The notes below the pieces were generated by a model. That model was not told the origin of the DNA. It did no database searches and saw only the letters and a list, made by a program, of their open reading frames with translations. Shown here one piece after another: positions 1 through 10,315 of a stretch of DNA of 64,000 nt. This stretch comes from Methylobacterium platani. GTDB lineage: Bacteria > Pseudomonadota > Alphaproteobacteria > Rhizobiales > Beijerinckiaceae. Location: the NCBI RefSeq assembly GCF_001653715.1, contig NZ_LWHQ01000038.1, forward strand, positions 62,001 through 126,000. The letters run 5' to 3'. How positions within the stretch are numbered: the stretch's first letter is position 1; every line of letters begins with the position of its first letter. The position numbers were made by a program, and so were the translations under genes.

Positions 1-537
1 CGCCTTGAGGTAGTCGGGACGACGGTTGCGGTAGTCGATGTAGTAGGAGTGCTCCCACACGTCGACGCCGAGGATCGGCTTGGCGCCGTGCACCAGCGGG
101 TTCTCGCCGTTGGGGGTCTTCATGATCTCGAGCTTGCCGTTCTTCACGGCGAGCCAGGCCCAGCCGGAGCCGAACTGCGACACGCCGGCCTGGATGAAGT
201 CGGCCTTGAACTTGTCGGTGCCGCCGAGATCCTCGGCGATCTTCTTCTCGAGCGCACCCGGGATCGCGCCGCCGCCGTTCGGCTTCATCCACTGCCAGAA
301 GTGGATGTGGTTGTAGTGCTGGCCGGCGTTGTTGAAGAGCGGCTGGTTCTGGCCGTAGGAGGCCTTCACCACCTCCTCGACGCTCTTGCCGGCGAGCTCC
401 GAGCCCTCGAGGAGCTTGTTGCCGGTGTCGACATAGGCCTTGTGATGCTTGTCGTGGTGGAACTCCAGGGTCTCCTTCGACATGTAGGGCTGCAGCGCGT
501 CGTAGGCGTAGGGGAGTTCGGGCAGCGTGAAGGCCAT
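1..537 (-). CDS. sodB: Superoxide dismutase, Fe/Mn family (3' end cut by window edge)
   Basis: Converts superoxide to oxygen and hydrogen peroxide in the cytoplasm. The 179 codons visible start MAFTLPELPYAYDALQPYMS and contain the N-terminal metal-binding helix region (LEFHHDKHHKAYVDTGN), the glycine-rich block GGTDKF, the SGWAWL segment and the signature DVWEHSYYIDYRN carrying the metal ligands Asp and His. The ligands visible are the two family histidines near residues 27 and 77 and the DxWEH pair. The frame runs off the window start at RRPDYLKA, so about 20 C-terminal residues are missing. Fe/Mn specificity cannot be settled by eye. The divergent neighbour at 828 is a membrane protein and gives no functional link. 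Confidence 0.96.
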   Translation of the reverse strand, partial: MAFTLPELPYAYDALQPYMSKETLEFHHDKHHKAYVDTGNKLLEGSELAGKSVEEVVKASYGQNQPLFNNAGQHYNHIHFWQWMKPNGGGAIPGALEKKIAEDLGGTDKFKADFIQAGVSQFGSGWAWLAVKNGKLEIMKTPNGENPLVHGAKPILGVDVWEHSYYIDYRNRRPDYLKA

Positions 538-827
538 GGCGTGTCTCCGGATCGCATGGGTTCGGCGCGGCGGTTCCCGAGACGGCGCCGCCGCGGCACC
601 CGCGTCTACCTAAGTCGGCCCCGGGCCGGCGGCAACGCCGGTCGCCCATCCCGGGGCCCCATCCCGGACTTTGGTCCCCGGTCAAGCGCGGCGATTTTGC
701 AAAAGCGGCCGGCGTCGTTAAGTCTTGGCCGTCGCGGGCGGGCGGGACGGCGGTCCCGGACCGCCCGTTCGGCTGTCCCGAACCGGGTATGCCGCCCGCT
801 TCCGCGTCTCGCCAACCCGAGAGTCCG

Positions 828-1790
828 ATGATCGTTGCGTTGTTCGTGCTCGCCCTCCTGATGCTGATCGGCGGCGTCGCCGCGATCGTCCAGGGCATCC
901 CGTTCGTGCGGCTCGAGGTCGGCTGGACCATGGTGATCGCCGGCACCGTCGGGGCGAGCGGCGGCGCGGTGCTGCTCGGGATCGCCGCCGCGGTCGCGCG
1001 GCTCGGGCGCATCGAGCGCGCCCTGGCGGGCCGCCCGGCGGCCGTCTCGGCGGAACCGGGCGCGGAGGCCGCGCCGGCCCGCCCGGGCCGCAGCGAGCCG
1101 GTGATGCCGCCGGTCCCGCCGCCGATCCCGTTCCCGGCGGCCGCGCCGTCGGCTTCCGAGATGCGCCCGGCGGAGCCGACGGGGTTCGACGGCGGGGCGG
1201 CCCTCGCGGCCGGCGCCGCCGTCGCGGGAGCCGGGCTTGCCGCGAGCGAGCTGCGCCTGACCCGGGCCGAGGATGCGGACCTGCCGCACGCGGCGCCAGG
1301 CCCGATGGCGCACGACCCCGCGCCGCCGGAGGCCGGCCGTCACGAGCCGGCGCTTCACGTCCCGGTCGAGGAGCCGCGGCTCGAGGCCGTCGAAGCCCGT
1401 GCCGCCGAGATCCATGCCGCCGAGATCCATGCCTCCGAGATCCATGCCGCCGAGATCCACGCCGCCGACCCGCACGGGGCCGCCCCGCCGCCGCCCGCCC
1501 CGCCGGACGCGGAGCCCATGGTTCCGGCCGAGGTCATGCCGCCCGCATCCCAGCCCGTGCCTCCGGCGCCGGAGCCCGCCCGGGAGGAGCCGCTGCCCGA
1601 GGATGGTCCCGGCGAGCCGCCGGCCAAGACCGTCATCGGCACCTACGATTCGGGCGGCAACACCTACACGATGTATGCCGACGGCACGATCGACGCCGAG
1701 ACGCCGGCCGGGCGCTTCCACTTCGCCTCGATCGACGAGCTGAAGGCGTTCCGCAGCGCCGGCGGCGAGGGGACCGCACGCTCCGCGTAG
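828..1790 (+). CDS. Hypothetical membrane protein with AxEIH pentapeptide repeat
   Basis: Unrecognised protein of 320 residues. Two hydrophobic segments lie at about residues 2-24 and 33-55, so it is anchored at the N terminus. A long Ala/Pro/Glu-rich region follows, containing five copies of a 5-residue unit (AAEIH, AAEIH, ASEIH, AAEIH, AADPH) encoded at 1401-1475. The C-terminal 45 residues (TVIGTYDSGGNTYTMYADG and on) look like a small folded domain. I place the start at the ATG at 828 because the hydrophobic segment begins there; an upstream in-frame ATG at 789 would add 13 polar residues. Function unknown. Confidence 0.7.
   Translation: MIVALFVLALLMLIGGVAAIVQGIPFVRLEVGWTMVIAGTVGASGGAVLLGIAAAVARLGRIERALAGRPAAVSAEPGAEAAPARPGRSEPVMPPVPPPIPFPAAAPSASEMRPAEPTGFDGGAALAAGAAVAGAGLAASELRLTRAEDADLPHAAPGPMAHDPAPPEAGRHEPALHVPVEEPRLEAVEARAAEIHAAEIHASEIHAAEIHAADPHGAAPPPPAPPDAEPMVPAEVMPPASQPVPPAPEPAREEPLPEDGPGEPPAKTVIGTYDSGGNTYTMYADGTIDAETPAGRFHFASIDELKAFRSAGGEGTARSA
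1401..1475 (+). repeat. 15-bp tandem repeat, five units, in frame
   Basis: Four nearly exact 15-bp units with core gccgccgagatccat and a fifth degenerate unit. They encode the AxEIH repeats of the membrane protein at 828. Unit length is a multiple of three, so copy changes keep the frame. Confidence 0.85.
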
Positions 1791-1840
1791 CCGGCGTTAC
1801 GTCGAAGGGGCCGCGCACGCCGCGCCGGCCCGGCCGCCGC

Positions 1841-3622
1841 TCACAGCGTCGCCAGCGGATTGAGCGCGGCGTTGCGGGCCGGCAGCGGCGCCAGCATGGT
1901 CAGCGTCAGGCCGCCGGGGGCGTAGTCGATCGCGACCTCGGCCTGGACCTGGGTCGTGAGCACCCGCTGCAGCAGGCGCGAGCCGAAGCCCTGGCGGGTC
2001 GGCGGCGCCACCGCGGGGCCGCCGGATTCCCGCCAGTGGAAGCGCAGGCGCGGCCGGTCGTCCCCCGGCTCGACGCTCCAGCGGATCCGCACCTGTCCGG
2101 CCCGGTTGGACAGGGCACCGTACTTCGCCGCGTTGGTGGTCAGTTCGTGGATCGCCATGCCGATCGGTACCGCGACCTCGGAGGGCAGGTCGACCGCCGG
2201 ACCGTCGAGGTCGATCCGCCCGCCGGTGCCGGGACCCATCTCGCCGTCGGCATAGGGACGCAGCTCGTTCTCGAGCAATCCGCGCAGGGAGGCGGTCTGC
2301 CACACGTCCTCGGTGAGCACCGAATGGGTGTGGGCGAGGGACATGATGCGGCCGACGAAGGCTTCGTAGAAGCTGTCGATGCTCGATGCGGTCCTGGCCG
2401 TCGACCCGACGATCGCCTGCACGGTCGCGAGCGTGTTCTTCACCCGGTGGTGCAGTTCGCGGATCAGCAGCGACTGGCGCTCCTCGGCGAGCCGCCGGTC
2501 GGTGATGTCGGCGACGACGCCGATCAGGCGCTGCGGCAGGCCGGCCGGTCCGTCGCGCTCGAAGCGCCCGGCCATCTCGATCGTGCGCCATACCTCCGCG
2601 GCCGGGTCCTTCGCCGGGCCGTCCGTCGGGCGGCGGATGCGCGCCGTGGCGTGCAGCACCCCGTCGCTGTGGAGCGCCGCGGCCACGGCGGCGCGGAAGC
2701 CCGCCTTGTCCTCCGGGTGGACCACGCTGCGGAAGAACTCGCGCATGCTGATCGTGCCGTCCTGCGGCCGGCGGCCGAAGATCTCCCACATGCGCTCGTT
2801 CTCCCAGAGCGACTGGTCGTCGAGCACGTGCCATTCGAAGATGCCGAGGGCCGCCACGGTCGTCGCCACCCGCAGCCGCTGCTCGCGGTCGTGCAAGGCG
2901 CGGCGCGATGCCTCCCGGGCGGTGATGTCCTGCAGCACGCCGATCATGCCGGTGAGCGTGCCGTCGGGGGCCCAGGTCGCCTGACCGCGGGCGGAGATCC
3001 AGGCCTCCTGGCCGTCGCCGGCCCGGCGGAAGCGCATCTCGACGGCGTAGGGGATCGCCTTGGCGACGGCATCCTGGACCGTGGCGCGGACCCGTTCGAG
3101 GTCGTCGCGGCCGACCGCCTGCTGCAACGCGGCCCAGGCCGGCGTCGCGCCGGCCGGTTGGCCGAGGATCGCCGCGGCCCGATCCGACAGGACGACGCGG
3201 CCGTCGGCCGGGCTCCAGCTCCATTCGCCGAGGCCGGCGGAGGCGAGGGCGAGGCGGGTCTGCTCCGCCCGGGCCGTGGCGGCCTCGGCGATCGCCTCCA
3301 CGGCGACGATCCGGACCCCGTCCTGCTCGGCGCCCGCGCGAAGCCGCACCCGGACCGGCGACCCGTCGGCCCGGCGCCAGCAGCCGTCGCCCGACAGGTC
3401 GGGATCGGTCGCGGGGCCGTGCGGGTGCTCGATCTCGGCGATCGTGCGGCCGACGAGGTCTCCCGCGGCGAGGCCGAGCAGCGCCCCGAGGGCCGGGTTG
3501 GCGGCGGCGATGCGCCGGTCCGGTCCGGTCAGGCAGGCGAGGGCGACCGGCGCACCCGCGAAGGCGAGGCGGGAGAGGGAAACGTCCGGCAGGCCGGGGG
3601 CGGCGTCGGGCCTCTGGTCCAA
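1841..3622 (-). CDS. PAS-containing HWE-family sensor histidine kinase
   Basis: Cytoplasmic sensor kinase of 593 residues with no membrane segment. PAS-like domains lie at about 10-110, 115-245 and 250-385. The phosphoacceptor region near residue 388 reads LLIRELHHRVKNTLATVQAI, the HisKA_2/HWE-type H box, and the ATPase domain near 475-585 has the N box IHELTTNAAKYGALS and a C-terminal GFGSRLLQR. HWE kinases lack a classic F box, which fits. The start is TTG at 3622; no strong ribosome site is seen and a later start is possible. No response regulator is adjacent, so its partner is unknown. It converges with the gene at 828. Confidence 0.9.
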   Translation of the reverse strand: MDQRPDAAPGLPDVSLSRLAFAGAPVALACLTGPDRRIAAANPALGALLGLAAGDLVGRTIAEIEHPHGPATDPDLSGDGCWRRADGSPVRVRLRAGAEQDGVRIVAVEAIAEAATARAEQTRLALASAGLGEWSWSPADGRVVLSDRAAAILGQPAGATPAWAALQQAVGRDDLERVRATVQDAVAKAIPYAVEMRFRRAGDGQEAWISARGQATWAPDGTLTGMIGVLQDITAREASRRALHDREQRLRVATTVAALGIFEWHVLDDQSLWENERMWEIFGRRPQDGTISMREFFRSVVHPEDKAGFRAAVAAALHSDGVLHATARIRRPTDGPAKDPAAEVWRTIEMAGRFERDGPAGLPQRLIGVVADITDRRLAEERQSLLIRELHHRVKNTLATVQAIVGSTARTASSIDSFYEAFVGRIMSLAHTHSVLTEDVWQTASLRGLLENELRPYADGEMGPGTGGRIDLDGPAVDLPSEVAVPIGMAIHELTTNAAKYGALSNRAGQVRIRWSVEPGDDRPRLRFHWRESGGPAVAPPTRQGFGSRLLQRVLTTQVQAEVAIDYAPGGLTLTMLAPLPARNAALNPLATL

Positions 3623-3834
3623 GGCGGGTCAGTCCTGGTCATCGGCGGGCGGGGTGGCGGAGGTGCAGGGCCGATGGCCCCCGTGCCCTCCCGCGCGGCA
3701 TCCCGAGCCGACATGCCCCGCCCGGCCCGGCTTGGCGGTTCTGCGGGGAAAACCATGCCCGTCCGTGCGGTCGGCGGCAAGGTCGGTCGTTCGCGCTTCG
3801 CCCGCGCAGTGCGCCCGAGCACGCCCCGGCGCCG

Positions 3835-4368
3835 TCAGCGGGCCGGCATGTACCGGATCGCCGCGATCAGGATGCCGCCGAGCGCCACCAGCATGGCGCC
3901 GAGCTTGATCGTCATCCGCTGCTCGAGGAGCTTCAATTCCGACCGGACCGAGGTCGACTCGGTCCTCATCTCCGAGGGGACGGCGGCGAACTCGGTCTTC
4001 ATCTCCGAGCGGACCGCGGCGAACTCGGCTTTCATCTCCGCTCGGACCGCAGCGAACTCGCTCCGGGTCTCGACCTTGAAGGCCGCGATCTCCGAGCGCA
4101 CGGCGGCGAACTCGGCCTTCATCTCCGCTCGGACCGCGGCGAACTCGTTCCGGGTCTCGACCCTGAACCCTGCGATCTCCGCCCGGACCGCCGCGAACTC
4201 CGCGGTCACCGAACCTTCGAGGCCCTGCAGGTCGGCCCGGGTCGGCAGCCCACCCTGCACCGCCTCCGCGAAGACCTCCGACAGGCCCTCCGCCTGCTCG
4301 GCGGTGAGGTGGGCCCGCTCCCGGAGGGCGCGGGCGAATTTCAGGGTGTCGAAGGCGACGGCGGTCAT
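3835..4368 (-). CDS. Coiled-coil protein with C-terminal membrane anchor (DUF1640-like)
   Basis: 177 residues. The N-terminal 60 residues (DTLKFARALRERAHLTAEQAEGLSE) resemble DUF1640/CCDC90-type proteins. The middle is a heptad-like repeat of EFAAVRxEMKx units spanning roughly residues 65-145, predicted to form a long coiled coil. The C terminus (KLGAMLVALGGILIAAIRYMPAR) is one transmembrane helix. The repeat is also visible in DNA as a unit of about 33 bp between 3960 and 4200. Family members are tail-anchored coiled-coil proteins of unclear function. Confidence 0.72.
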   Translation of the reverse strand: MTAVAFDTLKFARALRERAHLTAEQAEGLSEVFAEAVQGGLPTRADLQGLEGSVTAEFAAVRAEIAGFRVETRNEFAAVRAEMKAEFAAVRSEIAAFKVETRSEFAAVRAEMKAEFAAVRSEMKTEFAAVPSEMRTESTSVRSELKLLEQRMTIKLGAMLVALGGILIAAIRYMPAR

Positions 4369-4430
4369 GCGGTCAGCCTAGCATGGGCCCGGGTGACGCG
4401 ACAGGAGCCCGCCGGGCGTCTGCCGTCACG

Positions 4431-5132
4431 TCATACCCGTACGAAGGTGAGGTAGCTCGGCCGTCGCCCCTCGGCCGTAGTCTTCGCTTCGTAGCGGGTG
4501 CCGGGCCATTCCGGCCAGGGCGTGGTCCAGTCGGCCGAGCGGGCGGCCGTCCAGCGCAGGGCCGGGCAGCGGGCGGCGCGTACCAGGGTCCAGCCGACGT
4601 AGTCGTCGATGTCGGAGGCGAAGCGGAACTCGCCGCCGGGGACGAGCACCCGGGCGATCTCGCCGAGCGCCTCGTCCGAGACGAAGCGGCGCTTGCGCTG
4701 CCGGCGCTTCGGCCATGGATCGGGATAGAGCAGGAACACGCGCCCGATGCTCGCATCGGGCAGGCGCGGCAGCAATTCCATCGCGTCCCGGTCCCAGAAC
4801 CGGACGGTGTCGAGGCCTTCCTCGTCGACGGTGCGCAGCAGCTTGACCACGCCGTTGACGAAGGGCTCACAGCCGATGATGCCGGTGCCGGGATTGAGCC
4901 GGGCCTGGGCGGCCAGATGCTCGCCGCCGCCGAAGCCGATCTCGAGCCAGGTCTCCGAGACCGGACGGGGAAACAGCGCCGAGGGGTCGAGGCGGCCGGC
5001 CTCGGGCAGGCGCAGCCGCGGCAGGAGGTCGGCGAGGCGCTCCTCCTGGCCGGGGCGCAGACGCTTGCCCTTGCGCCGGCCATAGAAGGCGCGGACGTGC
5101 CCGGCCTCCGCGTCGCTGTCGTGGTCGTCCAT
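4431..5132 (-). CDS. trmB: tRNA (guanine-N7-)-methyltransferase
   Basis: Methylates G46 in the variable loop of tRNAs using S-adenosylmethionine. The 233-residue protein has the SAM-binding motif LEIGFGGGEHLAAQ near residue 75, then the family signature LLYPDPWPKRRQRKRRFV. The start at 5132 is an ATG. It lies 58 bp downstream of metK on the same strand, and the gene that makes its methyl donor precursor is therefore in the same likely transcript. Length is normal for the family. Confidence 0.95.
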   Translation of the reverse strand: MDDHDSDAEAGHVRAFYGRRKGKRLRPGQEERLADLLPRLRLPEAGRLDPSALFPRPVSETWLEIGFGGGEHLAAQARLNPGTGIIGCEPFVNGVVKLLRTVDEEGLDTVRFWDRDAMELLPRLPDASIGRVFLLYPDPWPKRRQRKRRFVSDEALGEIARVLVPGGEFRFASDIDDYVGWTLVRAARCPALRWTAARSADWTTPWPEWPGTRYEAKTTAEGRRPSYLTFVRV

Positions 5133-5190
5133 GATGTCCCGGTGCCGAAGAGGGGGCGTGTGGACGCCCCGTTAGCACCGGGGCGGCGGA

Positions 5191-6369
<1,179 letters not shown>

Positions 6370-6468
6370 GGCGTGCGAGGCCCCCAGGGTCGCGTCGGGC
6401 GCGACACGACGGCCGATTGCTGCCCGACATTTTCGATCGCGGGGTTCTGGCAGCCGGAATCCCGAACG

Positions 6469-6918
6469 TCAATCCGACGGAGCGGAGTTGTTCTCTTTAT
6501 CGAACGTCTGTTGCCGCGAGAGCGCGCGGTCGACGGCGCGCACGAGGCTGCCCAGAGCCTGCCGGTGCTCCCGATCGAGATGGCTCTCGGCGGCCAGGGC
6601 CACCGCCTCGGCGAACCCGGTCCACCCGGCGAGGGCCTCCAGCGGCGCCTGCGGCCGGTCGCTGAGCCCGGACGGATGCCCCTCCCGGCCCGGCATGCCC
6701 TCGAAGAAGAAGCCCACCGGCACACCCAGCACCCGCGCCACGACGTCCAGGTCGGTGGCGCTCAGGCGATTGGCGCCCTTCAGGTATTTGCCGAGCTGGG
6801 AGAGCGAGACCTCGAGGGGGGCGGCAAGAGCCTCGCGGCTGAGGCCGGCCCGCAGGCGCCGCTCCTCGATGAGGCCGCCGATATGGACGTCGCGGTGATC
6901 CGCAGGTTTCCCGGCCAT
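6469..6918 (-). CDS. XRE-family helix-turn-helix regulator upstream of metK
   Basis: DNA-binding protein of about 149 residues from the ATG at 6918 (an ATG at 7035 would add 39 unconserved-looking residues). The HTH domain spans about residues 10-70: IGGLIEERRLRAGLSREALA, then LEVSLSQLGKYLKGANRLSA, typical of the Cro/CI fold. The C-terminal half is helical. Position directly upstream of metK on the same strand suggests a role in metK-trmB control or autoregulation; this is inference. Confidence 0.85.
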   Translation of the reverse strand: MAGKPADHRDVHIGGLIEERRLRAGLSREALAAPLEVSLSQLGKYLKGANRLSATDLDVVARVLGVPVGFFFEGMPGREGHPSGLSDRPQAPLEALAGWTGFAEAVALAAESHLDREHRQALGSLVRAVDRALSRQQTFDKENNSAPSD

Positions 6919-7225
6919 CTCCCGGCTCGCAGGTCTGCCCGCGTGTCGCGCCGCGGCGTGGAAGGCGACGGGAGGATTGTTGACTTCCAACGGTTGCGAT
7001 CGGGTAAATGCCCGCGCTTTGGGCGAACGCTTCATTCGTCATAGCGGATGAGGCGCTGGGCGACGGACGCCGCCGCAGCCGCCGGCACCGGCCGATACGC
7101 GGCGTTAACGCGGGGTCGCGAGGGTGCGGGACGATCCCCCCGGATCCGGCGGGGACGCCCCGCTCCCGCACGCGGCCGCGAACCCGTCGGCCGGTCGTCC
7201 CGGCGGCGGCGAACGGGGACGGACG

Positions 7226-7696
7226 ATGCTCTCGACCACCGACATCTGCCTGCGTCTCGGGGCCGCCGTGCTCGCCGGCGGGCTGGTCGGCCTCAATCGC
7301 GAGATGCATTCGAAGCCCGTGGGCGTGCGCACCCTCGGCCTCGTGGCGCTCGGCGCCGCCCTGGTGACCCTGGCCGGGTCCGGCTTCTCCGGCGACGGGA
7401 CCGACGCGAATGCGAGCCGGGCGATCCAGGGCACCATCACGGGAATCGGCTTCCTCGGGGCCGGCGTGATCGTGAAGGGCGAGGGCAGGCACGTCCACGG
7501 CCTCACCACCGCCGCGGCGATCTGGGTAACGGCGGCCCTCGGCATCGTCTGCGGCCTCGGCGCCTACCGCCCGCTGGCCCTCGCCACGGGGTTCCTCCTC
7601 GTCACCCTGCTGGTCGGCGGCGCCATCGACCGGGGCATCGAGGCGCGGCGCAAGCGGAAGACGCAGGAGCAACCCGGACCCGGCGGCACGGCCTGA
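7226..7696 (+). CDS. MgtC/SapB-family membrane protein
   Basis: 156 residues from the ATG at 7226, with hydrophobic helices at about 8-25, 38-55, 72-90 and 95-125. The motif GGLVGLNREMHSKPVGVRTLGLVALGAAL and the later GIGFLGAGVIVKGEGRHVHGLTTAAAIWVTAALG are the MgtC/SapB signature. Known members modulate virulence or Mg2+-limited growth by acting on other membrane proteins; the family name does not establish a transport role. It lacks the long C-terminal cytoplasmic domain of MgtC, so it is a short member of the family. Confidence 0.9.
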   Translation: MLSTTDICLRLGAAVLAGGLVGLNREMHSKPVGVRTLGLVALGAALVTLAGSGFSGDGTDANASRAIQGTITGIGFLGAGVIVKGEGRHVHGLTTAAAIWVTAALGIVCGLGAYRPLALATGFLLVTLLVGGAIDRGIEARRKRKTQEQPGPGGTA

Positions 7697-7756
7697 GCCC
7701 GGGCGCCTCTGTCGGCGAGGAGGTGGGGGCCGGCGCCGCGCGTCCCCGGCCGGCGA

Positions 7757-8017
7757 TCAGGTCCGGGGTTGCTTCAGGGTGCGGCTCAGGTCGATCAGCT
7801 CGCGCTGGACCTGCCCGTCGACGTCGCCCGGCGCGTCGCCGGCGATCGCCAGCACGATGCGCTGGCGGGCCGCATCGAGGAAGGCGGCGGCGTAGTCGCG
7901 GTCGCCGCGCAGGTAGAGCGATCCGAGCTTCTTCTCCCGCCAGCCGATCGAGATGATGAACTCCCCCGGCGCGACTTCCTCCAGTTCGATGCGAAGCGAG
8001 GTGTCGTCGTGCGCCAT
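7757..8017 (-). CDS. Hypothetical protein, 86 residues
   Basis: Small acidic soluble protein beginning MAHDDTSLRIELEEVAPGEF. It contains alternating hydrophobic stretches consistent with a beta sheet (EFIISIGWREKKLGSLYLRG) and a helical C terminus. No signal peptide, membrane segment or known motif. Codon use is like the neighbours, with strong third-position GC, which supports coding. Confidence 0.6.
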   Translation of the reverse strand: MAHDDTSLRIELEEVAPGEFIISIGWREKKLGSLYLRGDRDYAAAFLDAARQRIVLAIAGDAPGDVDGQVQRELIDLSRTLKQPRT

Positions 8018-8369
8018 GATACCGGGTTCGATCGTCGCGAGAGGTCCGGCCGGGGCCGGCCGGGATTCGCAAGCCCCATAGCGCGAATTCGGCCGCGGAG
8101 GTACCGCGATCTCGCCGGCCGGCTACGTATTTGCTGCCAGGCCGTTTCCGGCCCGAGGCCGCGGGATGCCGGCGCTCTCCGCTCGTCGGTCGGGCCCCGG
8201 TCGCGAACGCCCTTCGAGCACGCACGATGCCGCATGGCGATGGTCCGGCCGCCGATCCCGCCCCGACCGGATCGCCCCTTGGCGAGGCCGCCCGGGGGCG
8301 AACTTCGTGCGCCGACGGACGTAGTACCGGGATGGATGCGGGGCGACGGCCTCGCCGATCACGAGGGCC
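8018..8369. other. Intergenic stretch of 352 bp
   Basis: Lies between divergently transcribed small genes. I see no further reading frame with convincing composition, no RNA gene and no long repeat. It must hold the promoters of both neighbours but I cannot place them. Confidence 0.5.
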
Positions 8370-8756
8370 ATGGCCATGAGTTACGACACCGATGTTCCGC
8401 CGCACCTGTCGGCACAGCCCGCCGCGACACCGGCCCCGGTCGACGCCCCGAAGCCCAACACGGCGATGCTGAAGGGCGACATCGATTCCGGCCGCAGCGG
8501 CGACAAGGTCGAGGTGTTCGATCCCGGCATGGCGATGCTCGGAACCTGCGAGGAGGCTGGCGGCAACGCCCTGTCCCCGAAGGACATCGCCCGGGCCCGC
8601 CTCGCCGAGATCAAGGAACGGTGGCGCCTGTCGCCGCGCAAGCCCGGCTACGCGCACGACCGCGCCGATCCGACGCTCGTCCTCTATGTCGGCTTCATCG
8701 GCGTTGCCGGAGTGGGCCTCTCCGCCGCGATCTGGCTCGTCAGGGCCGCCGCGTGA
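8370..8756 (+). CDS. Hypothetical protein with C-terminal transmembrane helix
   Basis: 128 residues, beginning MAMSYDTDVPPHLS; the ATG two codons later at 8376 is an equal candidate. The N-terminal 100 residues are soluble and proline rich, including HDRADPT before the membrane part. Residues 106-125 (LVLYVGFIGVAGVGLSAAIWLV) form one helix, so it is a tail-anchored type protein. Function unknown. Confidence 0.6.
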   Translation: MAMSYDTDVPPHLSAQPAATPAPVDAPKPNTAMLKGDIDSGRSGDKVEVFDPGMAMLGTCEEAGGNALSPKDIARARLAEIKERWRLSPRKPGYAHDRADPTLVLYVGFIGVAGVGLSAAIWLVRAAA

Positions 8757-8795
8757 GCGTGGGCGAACCGCCTGCGCGTCCCGGGCCGCGGCGGT

Positions 8796-8815
8796 CCGCC
8801 CGGGCGACCGGGCGG
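8796..8815 (+). terminator. Hairpin terminator-like element
   Basis: Perfect 8-bp stem (ccgcccgg / ccgggcgg) with a gcga tetraloop, 40 bp after the stop of the gene at 8370. There is no clear run of T residues after it, so it is a weaker call than a textbook intrinsic terminator. Confidence 0.45.
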
Positions 8816-8843
8816 GCTTCGCCATGGCGCGCGGGCGTCTGGA

Positions 8844-8963
8844 TCACGCCCGCTTGAGTGCCAGCGCCGCCCGGAACGGGGCCGCCAGGAGGGTGAAGAC
8901 CGCGCCGACCGCGAGGACGAGGGCGACCGAGAGAAGCGCTCCGAAGATGCCGATGAACCGCAC
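8844..8963 (-). CDS. Small single-helix membrane protein, 39 residues
   Basis: The frame is open further upstream, but the part from the GTG at 8963 (VRFIGIFGALLSVALVLAVG) is a compact membrane peptide ending in a basic tail (RAALALKRA). A gagg Shine-Dalgarno-like site precedes this GTG by about 8 bases, which decides the start. Too short to identify. Could be a stray hydrophobic frame. Confidence 0.45.
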   Translation of the reverse strand: MRFIGIFGALLSVALVLAVGAVFTLLAAPFRAALALKRA

Positions 8964-9132
8964 GCTGCTGCCTCGCTGGATGGTCGTCGGACCGCGTCGC
9001 GGCCGTGTCGTCGCGCAGGAGGCACGGCAATAAAGGCGGCAGTGAGGTTTCGGGACCACGATCAAGCGGAAAACGGCGCCGTCCCCGCAAGTCACTTGTG
9101 CCAAGGCATCTGCGCCAGTCACCTGCACCAAG

Positions 9133-9471
9133 TCACCTGCCGCGAATCTCTCCGGGCGCCGCCCCCGGTTCCCGGGGTCGAGCCTCCGCCAGGGACCGCA
9201 CGAAGGCGAGCGCCTGCCGGCGCGCCTCGGGGTCCTCGATCGCCGTCCACAGCCGCAACAATTCTGCGGCGTCGTCCGCAGAGACGTCGTCGCGGGAGGT
9301 GTCGACGAACGCTGCGACCGGTCGGCCGACCGCGTCGGCGATGCGTGCGAGCGTCTTGCGGATCCTCGTCTGCTGGCTGTCCTTGACTGGGAGGTGTTTC
9401 ACCCGGTCGGTCTTCCTCTGCCGAAAAAGGCGTGGGAGAATGAGATCTGTCCGGTCCCGCCACCTTGACAT
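9133..9471 (-). CDS. Hypothetical protein related to XRE-regulator C termini
   Basis: 112 residues at most; a later start near VKHLPVKDSQQTRIRK is possible. The segment TLARIADAVGRPVAAFVDT is like the end of a Cro/CI helix-turn-helix domain, and AELLRLWTAIEDPEARRQA resembles the tail found after such domains in alphaproteobacterial regulators. The DNA-binding helices themselves are reduced, so this may be a partial regulator. Function uncertain. Confidence 0.55.
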   Translation of the reverse strand: MSRWRDRTDLILPRLFRQRKTDRVKHLPVKDSQQTRIRKTLARIADAVGRPVAAFVDTSRDDVSADDAAELLRLWTAIEDPEARRQALAFVRSLAEARPREPGAAPGEIRGR

Positions 9472-10315
9472 GAGACAAGCGATATCGGCCGCGGCGCTCT
9501 GTGTCGCGTCCCGTGAGGTGCCGCGGCCGCGCCGGCCCTGCGACCGATGTCGGCTCGTCCTGCCTCCACGCTACCGCCGCGACGTCTGTCCGCCCGGTCG
9601 CGGGCCGCGGGGGTCGTCGACCCGCATGTCCCGCAAAACATCCCGAGCATCCCGAACCCTCGAATCGACGGCGGCGTCGATCTCGTCCAAGTTGCCCGAA
9701 CCGGAGCGCAAGAGCATGGACGTCGATCGCCGGGTGTCGACGCGCGCTCCGTCATGGGACGCTATCGACTCACGTCGAGCATCTGGGGTCAAACTCTTGA
9801 TGCAGGGGCCGGGTCGCGCTGGATCGCGGGGACGTTGCGGTCGAGACGGCGATCCGGCTCTCCCAGGCACTCCCCGACTTCGGCGACGGCGGCCTGCCAT
9901 TGAGCGGTATGCGCCGTCGGATGCCCTCGAAAGGGCGGCAGTCCCGCGCCCGGAGGGGGCGAAAACGGGCACCGGACTGCCGCCGGCCGGGGCAGGCCGG
10001 AGCCTGCGGGCGTCCCGGCGGTCTAGCGTCGACTTCGTCTTTCGGGATGTGCGGGGGCACACGGAGCAGGGTGGATCGCTTCGCCCGGTCGGTGTCGAAG
10101 AACCGCAAGGCGAGCGGAAGCCCTTGCCGAGGGACCCGGCCGTGCGCCGGGCGGTGGCCCTGCGGGAGGCTCGACGACGGGCCGCACGAAAGTGGAGACG
10201 ATCTCGAAGCCGGCCCGGCCAGACCGGCGCGATCGTGGGACGGGCGCCGATGGCGGGGAGGCGGGTGTCGTGCCGGCTCCCGGCCCTGGCGAGCGGGAGG
10301 TGGCGGTCGCCGCGC
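9472..10315. other. 844-bp stretch without a confident gene
   Basis: Several frames are open because of high GC, and none is convincing over its full length. On the minus strand two fragments read like protein in different frames: FEIVSTFVRPVVEPPAG near 10200 and RFFDTDRAKRSTLLRVPPHI near 10050-10110. They could be pieces of one decayed gene with a frameshift between them. No RNA gene or long repeat seen. Confidence 0.4.

Noticed and set aside
725-4381. Plus-strand open frame of 1218 codons
   Set aside because: It runs antisense to the HWE kinase and the coiled-coil gene and has low-complexity Arg/Gly/Ala composition typical of shadow frames in GC-rich DNA.
6370-6468. SAM riboswitch upstream of metK
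   Set aside because: No paired structure or conserved core could be recognised.
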